Shown here piece by piece: positions 15,590-24,305 of a stretch of 64,000 bases of DNA. The DNA lies in assembly GCA_910574255.1 (NCBI GenBank), contig CAJTAK010000004.1:62001-126000 (forward strand), in the 5' to 3' direction. This DNA comes from Clostridia bacterium (GTDB lineage: Bacteria > Bacillota > Clostridia > Lachnospirales > Lachnospiraceae). The stretch's first letter is position 1; every line of letters begins with the position of its first letter. The notes below the pieces were generated by a model, which had not been told where the DNA came from, ran no database searches, and saw nothing but the letters and a program-made list of their open reading frames with translations. A program made the translations under genes and the position numbers.

Positions 15590-16697
15590 ACAAATGCTGG
15601 AAGATTCATTAAAAACAATACGGAATGGAGAGGTTGTCGAAGGCACTGTTATTGATGTCAAAGAAGATGAGATCATCTTAAACATAGGCTACAAGTCAGA
15701 CGGTATTCTTACCAAGAGCGAATACAGCAACACTCCGGTGGACTTAACCACCTGCGTATCTGTTGGCGACACCATGGAAGTAAAGGTGCTGAAAGTAAAT
15801 GACGGAGAGGGACAAGTACTTCTGACCTACAAGAGATTGGCTGCTGAGAGAGCAAGCAAGCGTTTGAAGGAAGCATTTGAGAATGGAGAAGTTTTGACTG
15901 CAAAGGTAACTCAGGCGTTGGATGGCGGTTTGAGCGTTGTAGTGGACGAGTCCAGAGTATTTATCCCTGCCAGCCTGGTATCCGATACCTACGAGAGAAA
16001 TCTGGCGAAGTACGAAGGACAGGAGATCAGCTTCATTATTACCGAGTTCAATCCCAGAAGAGGCAGAATCATCGGCAACCGCAAGCAGCTGGTGATGGCA
16101 GAGAAGGCTGAGATGCAGAAAGCCCTCTTTGAGCGCATTCAAGTGGGTGATGTAGTAGACGGTGTTGTTAAGAATGTGACAGATTTCGGTGCATTCGTAG
16201 ATTTGGGCGGCGCTGACGGTCTGCTCCATATCTCTGAGATGTCCTGGGGGCGCGTAGAGAATCCCAAGAAGGTATTCAAAGTAGGACAGGAGATCAGCGT
16301 TCTGATTAAGGATATCAACGATACCAAGATTGCTTTAAGCCTTAAGTTTGAAGATCAGAATCCTTGGCTGGATGCTGCGGTGAAGTATGCACCGGGCACC
16401 ATTGTGGATGGTCGAGTGGCTAGAATGACAGATTTCGGCGCTTTCATAGAGTTAGAGCCGGGCGTGGATGCACTTCTTCATGTATCTCAGATTTCCAGAG
16501 AGCATGTGGAGAAGCCGGCAGACATTCTTTCCATCGGTCAGGAGATCGAGGCTATGGTTGTAGATTTCAATGAGGAAGATCGGAAGATCAGCTTGAGCAT
16601 GAAGAGCCTTCAGCCACAGCTGGATGTTCAGGAAGAAGACTACGACGAAGATGTAGCTGATGTAGATATTGATGCAGTTTCTGCAGAGGAAGAATAA
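15570..16697 (+). CDS. rpsA: 30S ribosomal protein S1 homologue with four S1 domains
   Basis: A 375-residue protein with four consecutive S1 RNA-binding repeats: about residues 15-85, 105-170, 190-258 (DVVDGVVKNVTDFGAFVDLG) and 275-345 (TIVDGRVARMTDFGAFIEL). An acidic tail follows (EEDYDEDVADVDIDA). This is the short Gram-positive S1 form. It should bind mRNA and assist translation initiation or other RNA contacts. AGGAGG inside the end of ispH is its ribosome binding site, and the 20-base overlap implies coupling. Confidence 0.9.
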   Translation: MSELSFEQMLEDSLKTIRNGEVVEGTVIDVKEDEIILNIGYKSDGILTKSEYSNTPVDLTTCVSVGDTMEVKVLKVNDGEGQVLLTYKRLAAERASKRLKEAFENGEVLTAKVTQALDGGLSVVVDESRVFIPASLVSDTYERNLAKYEGQEISFIITEFNPRRGRIIGNRKQLVMAEKAEMQKALFERIQVGDVVDGVVKNVTDFGAFVDLGGADGLLHISEMSWGRVENPKKVFKVGQEISVLIKDINDTKIALSLKFEDQNPWLDAAVKYAPGTIVDGRVARMTDFGAFIELEPGVDALLHVSQISREHVEKPADILSIGQEIEAMVVDFNEEDRKISLSMKSLQPQLDVQEEDYDEDVADVDIDAVSAEEE

Positions 16698-16770
16698 AGC
16701 ATAAGTCAAATACGTGCGTAAGCGGCACGCGTCTTGCTGACAGGAAATTAAAAATGTGATAAGTTGACGG

Positions 16771-16797
16771 GAGGACATGCACTGCGTGCGTGTCCTC
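16771..16797 (+). terminator. hairpin after rpsA
   Basis: GAGGACATGCAC and GTGCGTGTCCTC form a 12-bp stem with one mismatch around a 3-base loop, 73 bases after the rpsA stop. There is no clear T run, so termination is inferred. Confidence 0.5.
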
Positions 16798-16856
16798 GTG
16801 CCTTGTTAAGAGATGCATGCATTTGAAATATCGAAACACAAAGGAGGTTTGCTTCT

Positions 16857-17762
16857 ATGTGGGAGCGGCAGATTCTGGGGGTCGATCTTTACCATATCCT
16901 GAACTGGCTCTTTATTTACAGCTTTTTTGGCTGGGTATGGGAGAGCTGTTATGTATCGGCAAAGGAAAAAAGATGGGTGAACCGCGGCTTTGTGATCGGG
17001 CCGGTTTGTACCATCTACGGCCTCGGCGCTGTAAGTGTCTATCTTATCTTGAAGCCCATTTCCGGAAATCTGTTTTGGCTCTATCTTGGCGGGGTACTGT
17101 TCCCTACGATTCTGGAGTATTTTACAGCAGTTTTAATGGAACATATCTTTCACGCCAGTTGGTGGGATTACAGCTGCAATAAATACAATTTTCAGGGAAG
17201 AATCTGTCTGGGAGCATCCCTGGGATGGGGCATTTTTTCCGTTATTCTCTTCTATGGATTTCAGCCGATGGTGGATCGGATTGTGGCGCTCTATTCGGTG
17301 TCTGTGGGAAAAGTTCTTGTAACGGCGGCTTCTTTGGTGTATGCAGTGGACTTTGGAATGTCCTTTATGAATGCCATGCAGATTGGCGAGAAGCTGCGGA
17401 ATATGGATGCAGTTATTGATGAGCTTTACGAATACATGCAGTCCACCCGTCTTTTTCAGTCCGCAGAGGAGCTTAAGGAGCGTTTGGAGAATTACCATGG
17501 GCTGGAACGGGGTACCGAATTGAGAAAGCGGCTGGAGGCCCGTCTGGATGCACTGGCGGCCTTTGGCGGGGAGCTGCCTCTTGCAGAGCGTAAGGCTGCA
17601 CAGGAGGAATTAAAAGTACAGATCGAGGAACGTATTGCAGGTCTGCAGAGCCGTTATGAGCAGCTTCGAAGCTGGGGCAGTATGTTTACACGCCGTACCA
17701 TAAATGCTTATCCTCATATAAAATCCCATGCACAGGCTCTGCGTGATCGGAAAAAGAAATAA
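16857..17762 (+). CDS. CmpB-like (ABC_trans_CmpB) membrane protein
   Basis: A 301-residue protein. The N-terminal part has about five membrane helices with YSFFGWVWESCYVSAKEKRW and VNRGFVIGPVCTIYGLGA, which mark the ABC_trans_CmpB family of putative ABC permeases. The C-terminal 110 residues are charged and likely coiled-coil (AEELKERLENYHGLERG). No ATPase gene is adjacent, so transport function is unproven. The start at 16857 follows AAAGGAGG. Confidence 0.8.
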   Translation: MWERQILGVDLYHILNWLFIYSFFGWVWESCYVSAKEKRWVNRGFVIGPVCTIYGLGAVSVYLILKPISGNLFWLYLGGVLFPTILEYFTAVLMEHIFHASWWDYSCNKYNFQGRICLGASLGWGIFSVILFYGFQPMVDRIVALYSVSVGKVLVTAASLVYAVDFGMSFMNAMQIGEKLRNMDAVIDELYEYMQSTRLFQSAEELKERLENYHGLERGTELRKRLEARLDALAAFGGELPLAERKAAQEELKVQIEERIAGLQSRYEQLRSWGSMFTRRTINAYPHIKSHAQALRDRKKK

Positions 17763-17807
17763 TAAACAAAAGATATCTTATAGGTATGACAAAGATGAGA
17801 GGAACTT

Positions 17808-19124
17808 ATGGCACATTCAACTTTTAAGGGGGGAATCCATCCCCACAAGCGGAAACGATTTACAAGAGAAAAGCCGATTCAGGAATATTATCCCAAAGGG
17901 GAATTGGTTTACCCGGTTTCCCAGCATATCGGAGGCCCGTCCGTTCCTATTGTGAAGGTGGGAGACAGGGTCTTAAAGGGGCAGATGATTGCAAAAGCAG
18001 ACGGTTATATCTCGGTGCCCCTTCATGCATCTGTGTCAGGCATTGTAAAGGCGATTGAGCCTCGTATGACAGTTTCCGGCAATCAGATATTATCCATTGT
18101 AGTAGAAAATGATAATCAATATGAGCGGATGCCCATAGAAAGGTTCCAACCCTGGCAGGAATTGGAGCCGGGAGATCGGATTCTTCAGATTCAGAAGGCT
18201 GGTATTGTAGGAATGGGAGGGGCCGGCTTTCCGACTCATGTAAAGCTGGCAGTAAAAAATCCCAAAAAGATACGCTATGTAATTGTCAACTGCTCTGAGT
18301 GTGAGCCTTATCTGACCTCAGACTACCGCCGGATGGTAGAGAATCCGGAATGGCTGGTCATGGGTTTAAAGATGATATTAAGTCTTTTTGAACGGGCGGT
18401 AGGTGTCTTTGCCATTGAAGACAGCAAAAGAGATGCCATAACAGCGCTGCAGTTTGCGGCCGGCAAGGAAAGTCGGATGGAAGTAAAGGTCTTGGAGACA
18501 AAATATCCTCAGGGATCCGAACGGATGCTGATTTATGCCTGTACAGGAAAGGAGATTAATTCCTCCAAGCTACCGGCAGATGCAGGCTGTATTGTTCACA
18601 ATGTAGATACGGTCTGTGCTATTTATCATGCACTGGTCTTTGGACGGCCGCTGACAGAGCGAGTGGTATCTGTCACCGGAAAGGCTCTTGTAAATCCGTG
18701 CAATTTCAATGTTCCTATTGGAACCAGTTATGCTGAGCTTATTGACGCTGCCGGGGGATTTGCTGTAGAGCCGAAGAAATTTGTGGCAGGCGGTCCTATG
18801 ATGGGCATCAGCCTCTTTGATCTGAATGTGCCCATTGTAAAGACTTCTTCGGCATTACTTTGTATGACCAAGGATGATGTGGCACGGTTCAGACCCAGTG
18901 CCTGCATCCGTTGCGGATCCTGTGTGGAGGCATGCCCGGAGGGTCTGCTTCCGGCCAAACTGGCAGATCTGGCAGAGCATTTTCAGGAAGAAGAATTTCG
19001 GAATCTGTATGGAATGGAATGTTTAGAATGCGGAAGCTGCAGCTATGTATGTCCGGCCAGGCGGCATCTGACCCAGTCTATCCGGGCTATGCGCCGGGGG
19101 CTGCTTGCGAAAGGAAAAAGATAA
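17808..19124 (+). CDS. rnfC: Rnf complex subunit C
   Basis: A 438-residue RnfC. An N-terminal biotinyl-lipoyl-like segment (VPLHASVSGIVKAIEP) is followed by the Complex I 51-kDa-like fold with GIVGMGGAGFPTHVKL for FMN/NADH contact. A C-terminal pair of 4Fe-4S motifs follows, CIRCGSCVEACP and CLECGSCSYVCP. In the Rnf complex this subunit faces the cytoplasm and exchanges electrons with NADH. It is followed by rnfD only. Confidence 0.95.
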   Translation: MAHSTFKGGIHPHKRKRFTREKPIQEYYPKGELVYPVSQHIGGPSVPIVKVGDRVLKGQMIAKADGYISVPLHASVSGIVKAIEPRMTVSGNQILSIVVENDNQYERMPIERFQPWQELEPGDRILQIQKAGIVGMGGAGFPTHVKLAVKNPKKIRYVIVNCSECEPYLTSDYRRMVENPEWLVMGLKMILSLFERAVGVFAIEDSKRDAITALQFAAGKESRMEVKVLETKYPQGSERMLIYACTGKEINSSKLPADAGCIVHNVDTVCAIYHALVFGRPLTERVVSVTGKALVNPCNFNVPIGTSYAELIDAAGGFAVEPKKFVAGGPMMGISLFDLNVPIVKTSSALLCMTKDDVARFRPSACIRCGSCVEACPEGLLPAKLADLAEHFQEEEFRNLYGMECLECGSCSYVCPARRHLTQSIRAMRRGLLAKGKR

Positions 19125-19185
19125 AGAGCATCTGATTTTATGCGTTGGATGACAGATGCAGAACCAAAAAATAGGAGAAGGATGG

Positions 19186-20109
19186 ATGGAAAAACTAATG
19201 AATGTGTCGGCATCTCCTCATATAAGAGGCGCTATGTCCACTTCCAAAATAATGCGGCTTGTGATTTTAGCCCTGCTGCCTGCCGCCGGGTTTGGAATCT
19301 ATAATTTCGGCATACGTGCACTGTATCACATGCTTGTCTGCATTGTGACCTGTGCGCTTACGGAGTTTACCTATCAGGCATTTGCAGATCGGCCCGTGGC
19401 AGTGGGAGATTTCAGTGCAGTAGTTACAGGGCTTTTTCTGGCCTTGTCCCTTCCGGTGAATGCACCCCTTTGGATTGGAGCGGCAGGGGGAATCTTTGCT
19501 ATATTGGTTGTGAAAATGTTTTTTGGGGGGATTGGTCAAAATATTGTGAACCCGGCTCTGGCCGGACGCTGTTTTTTGCTGATTTCTTTTGCGAAGCATA
19601 TGACAAGCTTTACCTGTGATGCATATACAGGCCCTACGCCTTTAGAGGTTTTAAAACAGGGCCAGGTGACAGATCCCCTCTTTTTGATTCTTGGGAATAC
19701 AGGCGGCTGCATTGGCGAAACCTCAGCCCTTGCTATTTTGCTGGGAGCCATCTTTCTTTTGGCTCTTGGGATTATCAACCTGCGGATTCCGGCTTCCTGT
19801 TTTATGGTATTTACCGGAATGCTGATTTTTTTCGGCGGCAGGGGATTTGATGATATTTATCTGATTCAGGAGCTTTGCAGCGGCGGTTTGATGCTGGCCT
19901 TCTGGTTTATGGCTACGGATTATACCACCTCCCCGATTACCAAACGGGGACAGATTATTTATGGGGCAATTATAGGGGCCTTGACTGCTATGTTTCGGTT
20001 GTACGGCAGTGCTTTGGAGGGCGTATCCTATGCCATTCTTCTGGCCAATCTGCTGACGCCGATTATTGAAAAAATAACAGTTCCCAGAGCTTTTGGAAGA
20101 CGGCGCTGA
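19186..20109 (+). CDS. rnfD: Rnf complex subunit D
   Basis: A 307-residue membrane protein of the NQR2/RnfD family with about nine hydrophobic helices. The N-terminal SASPHIRGAMSTSKIMR and GGIGQNIVNPALAGR are family signatures. TGPTPLE, residues 148-154, corresponds to the S/T-G-A-T motif whose threonine carries covalent FMN attached by ApbE. The start at 19186 follows AGGAG; ATG 19156 lacks a site. The stop is 8 bases before a 115-bp repeat, and rnfG, rnfE, rnfA and rnfB do not follow. Confidence 0.9.
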   Translation: MEKLMNVSASPHIRGAMSTSKIMRLVILALLPAAGFGIYNFGIRALYHMLVCIVTCALTEFTYQAFADRPVAVGDFSAVVTGLFLALSLPVNAPLWIGAAGGIFAILVVKMFFGGIGQNIVNPALAGRCFLLISFAKHMTSFTCDAYTGPTPLEVLKQGQVTDPLFLILGNTGGCIGETSALAILLGAIFLLALGIINLRIPASCFMVFTGMLIFFGGRGFDDIYLIQELCSGGLMLAFWFMATDYTTSPITKRGQIIYGAIIGALTAMFRLYGSALEGVSYAILLANLLTPIIEKITVPRAFGRRR

Positions 20110-20117
20110 CAAAATAC

Positions 20118-20232
20118 CATAGTAAACCCACATGCACCCCATTGACGCACCACCATAAATGAAAATCGGCAGTGGTGCATGGGGCATCCCTGAACTTAGT
20201 TTTCTGCTGCGCAGAAAAGGATCTTTCATAGT
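20118..20232 (-). repeat. 115-bp ACTATG repeat, copy A
   Basis: Read on the minus strand it begins ACTATGAAAG, contains TTTTCTGC-GCA-GCAGAAAA-type pairing and an imperfect inverted repeat (ATGCCCCATG against CAATGGGGTGCAT), and ends GGGTTTACTATG. It matches the plus-strand copy at 42104-42218 with roughly eight differences. It separates rnfD from the convergent apbE. Confidence 0.9.
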
Positions 20233-20242
20233 AATCGATTGT

Positions 20243-21223
20243 TTAATTAGGAAATCCTTCTGAGTAATGAAGCTCTCCTTCACGCGTAATAAAGATTGCC
20301 TGAATATCAGGAAGGCTGTTAATAAGTTCCATACCCTGTTCCATTCCCATAAGGAAACAGCAGGTGCTTAAAGCATCTCCGTCTACGGAGTGCTCACAGA
20401 CAATTGTTACGGAAGCCAGCTCGTTATCACAGGGATAGCCGGTGTTGGGATCTAAGAGGTGATGGTAGAGGATGCCGTTCTTTTCAAAGCAGCGCTCATA
20501 GATGCCGGAGGTAACTACGGACTGATCGGTGATGGAAAGAATCGTGGCCGCTGTATTGGCCTCATCAAAGGGCTGACGGATTCCAATCTGAAAGGGCGTG
20601 CCGTCCGGTCGGTTCCCTATGCAGAGCACATTGCCGCCAAGATCAATCACAGCGCTTTTCACTCCCTGCTTTATGAGATATTCCTTGATGCGGTCGGCAA
20701 TATAGCCTTTGGAGATGGCGCCCAGATCCAGCATCATACCGGAGTCCATTGTGACGGTATGGTTGGAAAGGCGGACTTTTTCCGCATTTACCAGCGGCAG
20801 GGCAGCATGAATCAGAGCGTCATCCGGTACTTCCGGATCTTCCCCGTGAAAATCCCACAGGCTTGAGATCGGTCCGATGCTTGGCTCGAAAAGTCCGCAG
20901 GATAAGCGGCTGTAGGAGAGAGCGATTTTCAACAGTTCCTCTGTTTCAGGGGAGAGATCTTTTTTTACTCCCTGATTGATCTGGTAAAGCTCGCTGTTTT
21001 CACGGGTGCGGCTAAGGAGATTTTCATAAGTATCACAGAGGGCCAAGGCATTGTCCAGAAGTGACGTGTCTGAGGAATCGTAAATAGTGATTGTTACCAC
21101 CGTATTTAATTTAAAACTGGTTTTTGTAATGGGATCAGCCGTTTTTTTGCAAGCTGTCAGTGAAAGGATCAGGAGCAAAAGGCTGAAGCTCAGGAAAGAA
21201 AAGAAGTGCATTTTTAGTTTCAT
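20243..21223 (-). CDS. apbE: FAD:protein FMN transferase, lipoprotein
   Basis: A 326-residue ApbE. The N-terminal signal peptide ends in a lipobox (LSLTAC), so it is predicted to be tethered outside the membrane. LGAISKGYIAD, VIDLGGNVLCIG and HHLLDPNTGYP are the family motifs for FAD and magnesium binding. It attaches FMN to threonine in proteins such as RnfD and RnfG. Convergent with rnfD, which supports that role. ATG 21223 follows AAGGAGG; a TTG two codons upstream is too close to it. Confidence 0.92.
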   Translation of the reverse strand: MKLKMHFFSFLSFSLLLLILSLTACKKTADPITKTSFKLNTVVTITIYDSSDTSLLDNALALCDTYENLLSRTRENSELYQINQGVKKDLSPETEELLKIALSYSRLSCGLFEPSIGPISSLWDFHGEDPEVPDDALIHAALPLVNAEKVRLSNHTVTMDSGMMLDLGAISKGYIADRIKEYLIKQGVKSAVIDLGGNVLCIGNRPDGTPFQIGIRQPFDEANTAATILSITDQSVVTSGIYERCFEKNGILYHHLLDPNTGYPCDNELASVTIVCEHSVDGDALSTCCFLMGMEQGMELINSLPDIQAIFITREGELHYSEGFPN

Positions 21224-21364
21224 AGTCAAAGTCCTCCTTTCGTTACATTATTGTATCGGATAAACGAAAAGGCTGTCAAGGGTTATGGACGGCCGCAATT
21301 TATAGCGTTTTACATAAGAAATTGGGGTGTTTTTTGGGGAGGATAAATGGTAAGGAGGTATTTT

Positions 21365-23491
21365 ATGGAGAGCAACAAAATAGAAAACATGGTGCAAAAA
21401 GAGAGTGAGCACATTAAAGAGGTGATTCTTCCCAGAACGATTCATTTGGTTCCGTTAGATCAGTTGGACGGCTATGATGTGCGCCCCGGCTTTTATGAAA
21501 TCAATGGGGCTACGGCAATTCCGGGAGGCGTGAACTTCACGGTCCATTCCCATGGAGCAACCTCCATTGAACTTTTGCTCTTCCATAGAGAAGAGGAGAA
21601 GCCTTATGCCGTGCTCCCGTTTCCTCAGCATTACCGCATCGGCAATGTGTATTCCATGATTGTGTTTAAATTGAATATTGAGGAGTTTGAGTATGCCTAT
21701 CGGGTAGACGGCCCTTATGAGCCGGAGAAGGGCCTTATTTTTGATCGAAATCGGTATCTTCTGGACCCTTATGCCAAAGCAGTTACAGGACAAAGTCAGT
21801 GGGGGGTATCCTCATCTTCGGAAAAGCATTATAAAGCCAGAGTTGTCAAGGATGATTTTGACTGGGGTGATCTGGAGGCTCCGCTTTTGCCTATGGAGGA
21901 TCTGATCATCTATGAGCTGCATGTTCGGGGTTTTACAAAGCATGAATCCTCAGGCGTTTTTAAGCCGGGTACCTTTGCCGGACTTAGGGAAAAGCTGCCT
22001 TATCTGAAAGAGCTTGGCGTCAATGTGGTAGAGCTGATGCCCATCTTTGAATTTGATGAAATGCAGGATTACCGGCAGGTGGACGGACAGGAGCTCTGCA
22101 ATTACTGGGGGTATAATACGGTAAGCTTCTTTGCGCCCAATACCAGCTATACGGCAAGCAGGGAATATAACCGGGAGGGGAATGAGCTTAAGAGCCTCAT
22201 AATGGAATTTAATCAAAACGGAATTGAGGTTTATCTGGATGTGGTGTTTAACCATACGGCGGAAGGCAATGAATGCGGCCCGTTCTTTTCCTTTAAAGGC
22301 TTTGACAACAATATTTACTATATGCTGACCCCGGATGGAAAATATTATAATTTCAGCGGCTGCGGCAATGCTTTAAATTGCAATCATCCCATTGTGCGGC
22401 AGATGATTCTGGATTGCCTGCGCTACTGGGTCACTACTTATCGGGTAGACGGCTTCCGCTTTGATTTGGCGTCTATTTTGTCCCGAAATGAAGACGGCAC
22501 GCCTATGAGCGATCCGCCTCTTCTGCAGTCCCTTGCCTTTGATCCCATATTGGGCGATGTAAAGCTGATTGCGGAGGCTTGGGATGCAGACGGCTTGTAT
22601 CAGGTGGGTACGTTTCCCTCCTGGAACCGGTGGGCAGAATGGAATGGGCGCTATCGGGATGATCTGAGACGCTATCTGAAAGGCGATGCCGGGATGGCGA
22701 AAGCGGCAGCCCAGAGGATCGGCGGTTCCCGGGATATGTATGGAGCCCTTTCCAGAAAAAATGCTTCTGTGAATTTTATTACCTGCCATGACGGATTTAC
22801 GCTGAATGATTTGTTTTCCTACAATATGAAACACAATGAAAAGAACGGATGGAACAATACGGACGGAGCCAATGACAATAATAGCTGGAACTGCGGTGTG
22901 GAGGGCGAGACGGAGGATCCTGCCATTCTGGAGCTGAGACGCCGGCTTATGCGCAATGCCTTTGCAGTGCTTATGTGCAGCCGGGGCATTCCCATGTTCC
23001 TGGCCGGAGATGAATTCTGCAATTCCCAGTTTGGCAATAACAACGCCTACTGTCAGGACAATCTTACCTCCTGGCTGGACTGGCGCCTGCTTTCCAAAAA
23101 TCAGGGGATGTTCCGGTTTTTCCAGTATATGATCCGCTTCCGGAAAGAGCATCGTGTACTGCGGACAAATATCAGTGACGGAGCGTTGGGATTTCCGGAT
23201 GTAAGCTTTCATGGGGTGGAGCCCTGGAAGCGCGCATTTGAGGAGTATGATCGGTATGTGGGCGTGATGTTTGCCGGACAGGAACAGGGACAGAGGCCGG
23301 AAGCTGTTTATCTTGCTTCCAATGCTTACTGGGAGGAGCTTACGGTATCGCTTCCCACTCTGCCCAGAGATATGCACTGGGAAATCAGGGCAAATACATG
23401 GGTAGAAGAACAGAAGTCCGGAAGAATCGTAAAGGACAGCCTTGCTATAGGGCCAAGAAGCGTGATTGTGCTGACAGGGACTACCGGGTAG
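21365..23491 (+). CDS. glgX: glycogen debranching enzyme / isoamylase-type GH13
   Basis: A 708-residue GH13 protein. An N-terminal CBM48-like domain (about residues 45-135) precedes the catalytic barrel. The four GH13 regions are visible: DVVFNHTAEG, GFRFDLASIL (nucleophile D), LIAEAWDADG (acid E) and FITCHDGFTL. It should hydrolyse alpha-1,6 branches of glycogen or related glucans in the cytoplasm. No other glycogen gene is adjacent. ATG 21365 is chosen because AAGGAGG lies just upstream, inside the longer frame. Confidence 0.92.
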   Translation: MESNKIENMVQKESEHIKEVILPRTIHLVPLDQLDGYDVRPGFYEINGATAIPGGVNFTVHSHGATSIELLLFHREEEKPYAVLPFPQHYRIGNVYSMIVFKLNIEEFEYAYRVDGPYEPEKGLIFDRNRYLLDPYAKAVTGQSQWGVSSSSEKHYKARVVKDDFDWGDLEAPLLPMEDLIIYELHVRGFTKHESSGVFKPGTFAGLREKLPYLKELGVNVVELMPIFEFDEMQDYRQVDGQELCNYWGYNTVSFFAPNTSYTASREYNREGNELKSLIMEFNQNGIEVYLDVVFNHTAEGNECGPFFSFKGFDNNIYYMLTPDGKYYNFSGCGNALNCNHPIVRQMILDCLRYWVTTYRVDGFRFDLASILSRNEDGTPMSDPPLLQSLAFDPILGDVKLIAEAWDADGLYQVGTFPSWNRWAEWNGRYRDDLRRYLKGDAGMAKAAAQRIGGSRDMYGALSRKNASVNFITCHDGFTLNDLFSYNMKHNEKNGWNNTDGANDNNSWNCGVEGETEDPAILELRRRLMRNAFAVLMCSRGIPMFLAGDEFCNSQFGNNNAYCQDNLTSWLDWRLLSKNQGMFRFFQYMIRFRKEHRVLRTNISDGALGFPDVSFHGVEPWKRAFEEYDRYVGVMFAGQEQGQRPEAVYLASNAYWEELTVSLPTLPRDMHWEIRANTWVEEQKSGRIVKDSLAIGPRSVIVLTGTTG

Positions 23492-23535
23492 AATACTTCA
23501 TTAGACCGTCAGCCCTTAAAATAACGAATTATAGA

Positions 23536-23773
23536 GCAAAAGGGGCTGCCGAGAAATAAGACATCAGCCATTTCTATACCCTTAGCAATAAGGAATCCTC
23601 CCACCTTGTGGGTCCCTCCTTATTACAACGTTCGGAGGGTTTGTGTACATTCTGTCTGCTCTGTACGGACATTAGAAAGCAATATCCGCACATATCAGAC
23701 AGTCTGTACACAAACAGCCGGACACTGGGTATTAGAAAAGTCTTCTGTCTTATTTCCCGACAGCCCCTTTTGC
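23536..23773. repeat. 238-bp MITE-like element with 27-bp terminal inverted repeats and internal hairpins
   Basis: The ends 23536-23562 and 23747-23773 are inverted copies (GCAAAAGGGGCTG / CAGCCCCTTTTGC) with two mismatches. Inside are AATAAGGA/TCCTTATT around CCCAC-CTT-GTGGG (23587-23624) and GTTTGTGTACA/TGTACACAAAC (23639-23715). No protein is encoded. A short relative of the end sequence lies at 39387-39421. The element fills most of the 361-base gap after glgX and could be mobile or a structured RNA. Confidence 0.65.
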
Positions 23774-23852
23774 CAAAAACGGATGCTGTTCCCTCAGCAA
23801 AGAAGAAAAACCATAAGTTTTCAGCCTGCTAAAGCTCCTTTTTGAAGAGCAT

Positions 23853-24167
23853 TTAAACAGATTCATCCACATAATTTCCCACATTGCTTGGGGAAACATG
23901 AGGACGGGAGGGCGAAGCTTTTGTTTCTGTTTCGCTTTCTTCTTCCGTCTTCTTTTTTCTAAGCTCTTCCAAACGGCGTTCGATCTCCTGGATTTTGCGC
24001 TCCAGTTCTCGTACCTTGTCTAAATTCTTTGCTTTTTTCGCTTTTTCTTTCTCTTTATTAAGCTGTGAAAGCTTCTGTTCCAGACTTTTGATCTGGGGAT
24101 CCTCACCGGCATTAAGAGAACCTTTCGCACTTATGGGACTCTGGGAGCCTATGGAATTCACGTTCAT
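23853..24167 (-). CDS. FlxA-like coiled-coil protein
   Basis: A 104-residue charged protein. Residues about 28-75 form a heptad-rich coiled coil (LEQKLSQLNKEKEKAKKAKN, then ERKIQEIERRLEELRKKK), similar to FlxA-like proteins. The tail is serine/proline rich. There is no signal peptide. The start at 24167 is supported by GAGGTG. It follows the sensor kinase gene on the same strand after 138 bases. Function is unknown. Confidence 0.65.
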   Translation of the reverse strand: MNVNSIGSQSPISAKGSLNAGEDPQIKSLEQKLSQLNKEKEKAKKAKNLDKVRELERKIQEIERRLEELRKKKTEEESETETKASPSRPHVSPSNVGNYVDESV

Positions 24168-24305
24168 AAAAATCACCTCGCTTATTTTCTCACCTTGCAG
24201 GAAAAAGACTGTCTATCCTGAAGGAATATGTAATAGGGTATGGAAAAAGTATAACATCTGTAAGGCAAAGAATCAATTTTTTTGGTGTGAAAGGCCATTT
24301 GAGCG

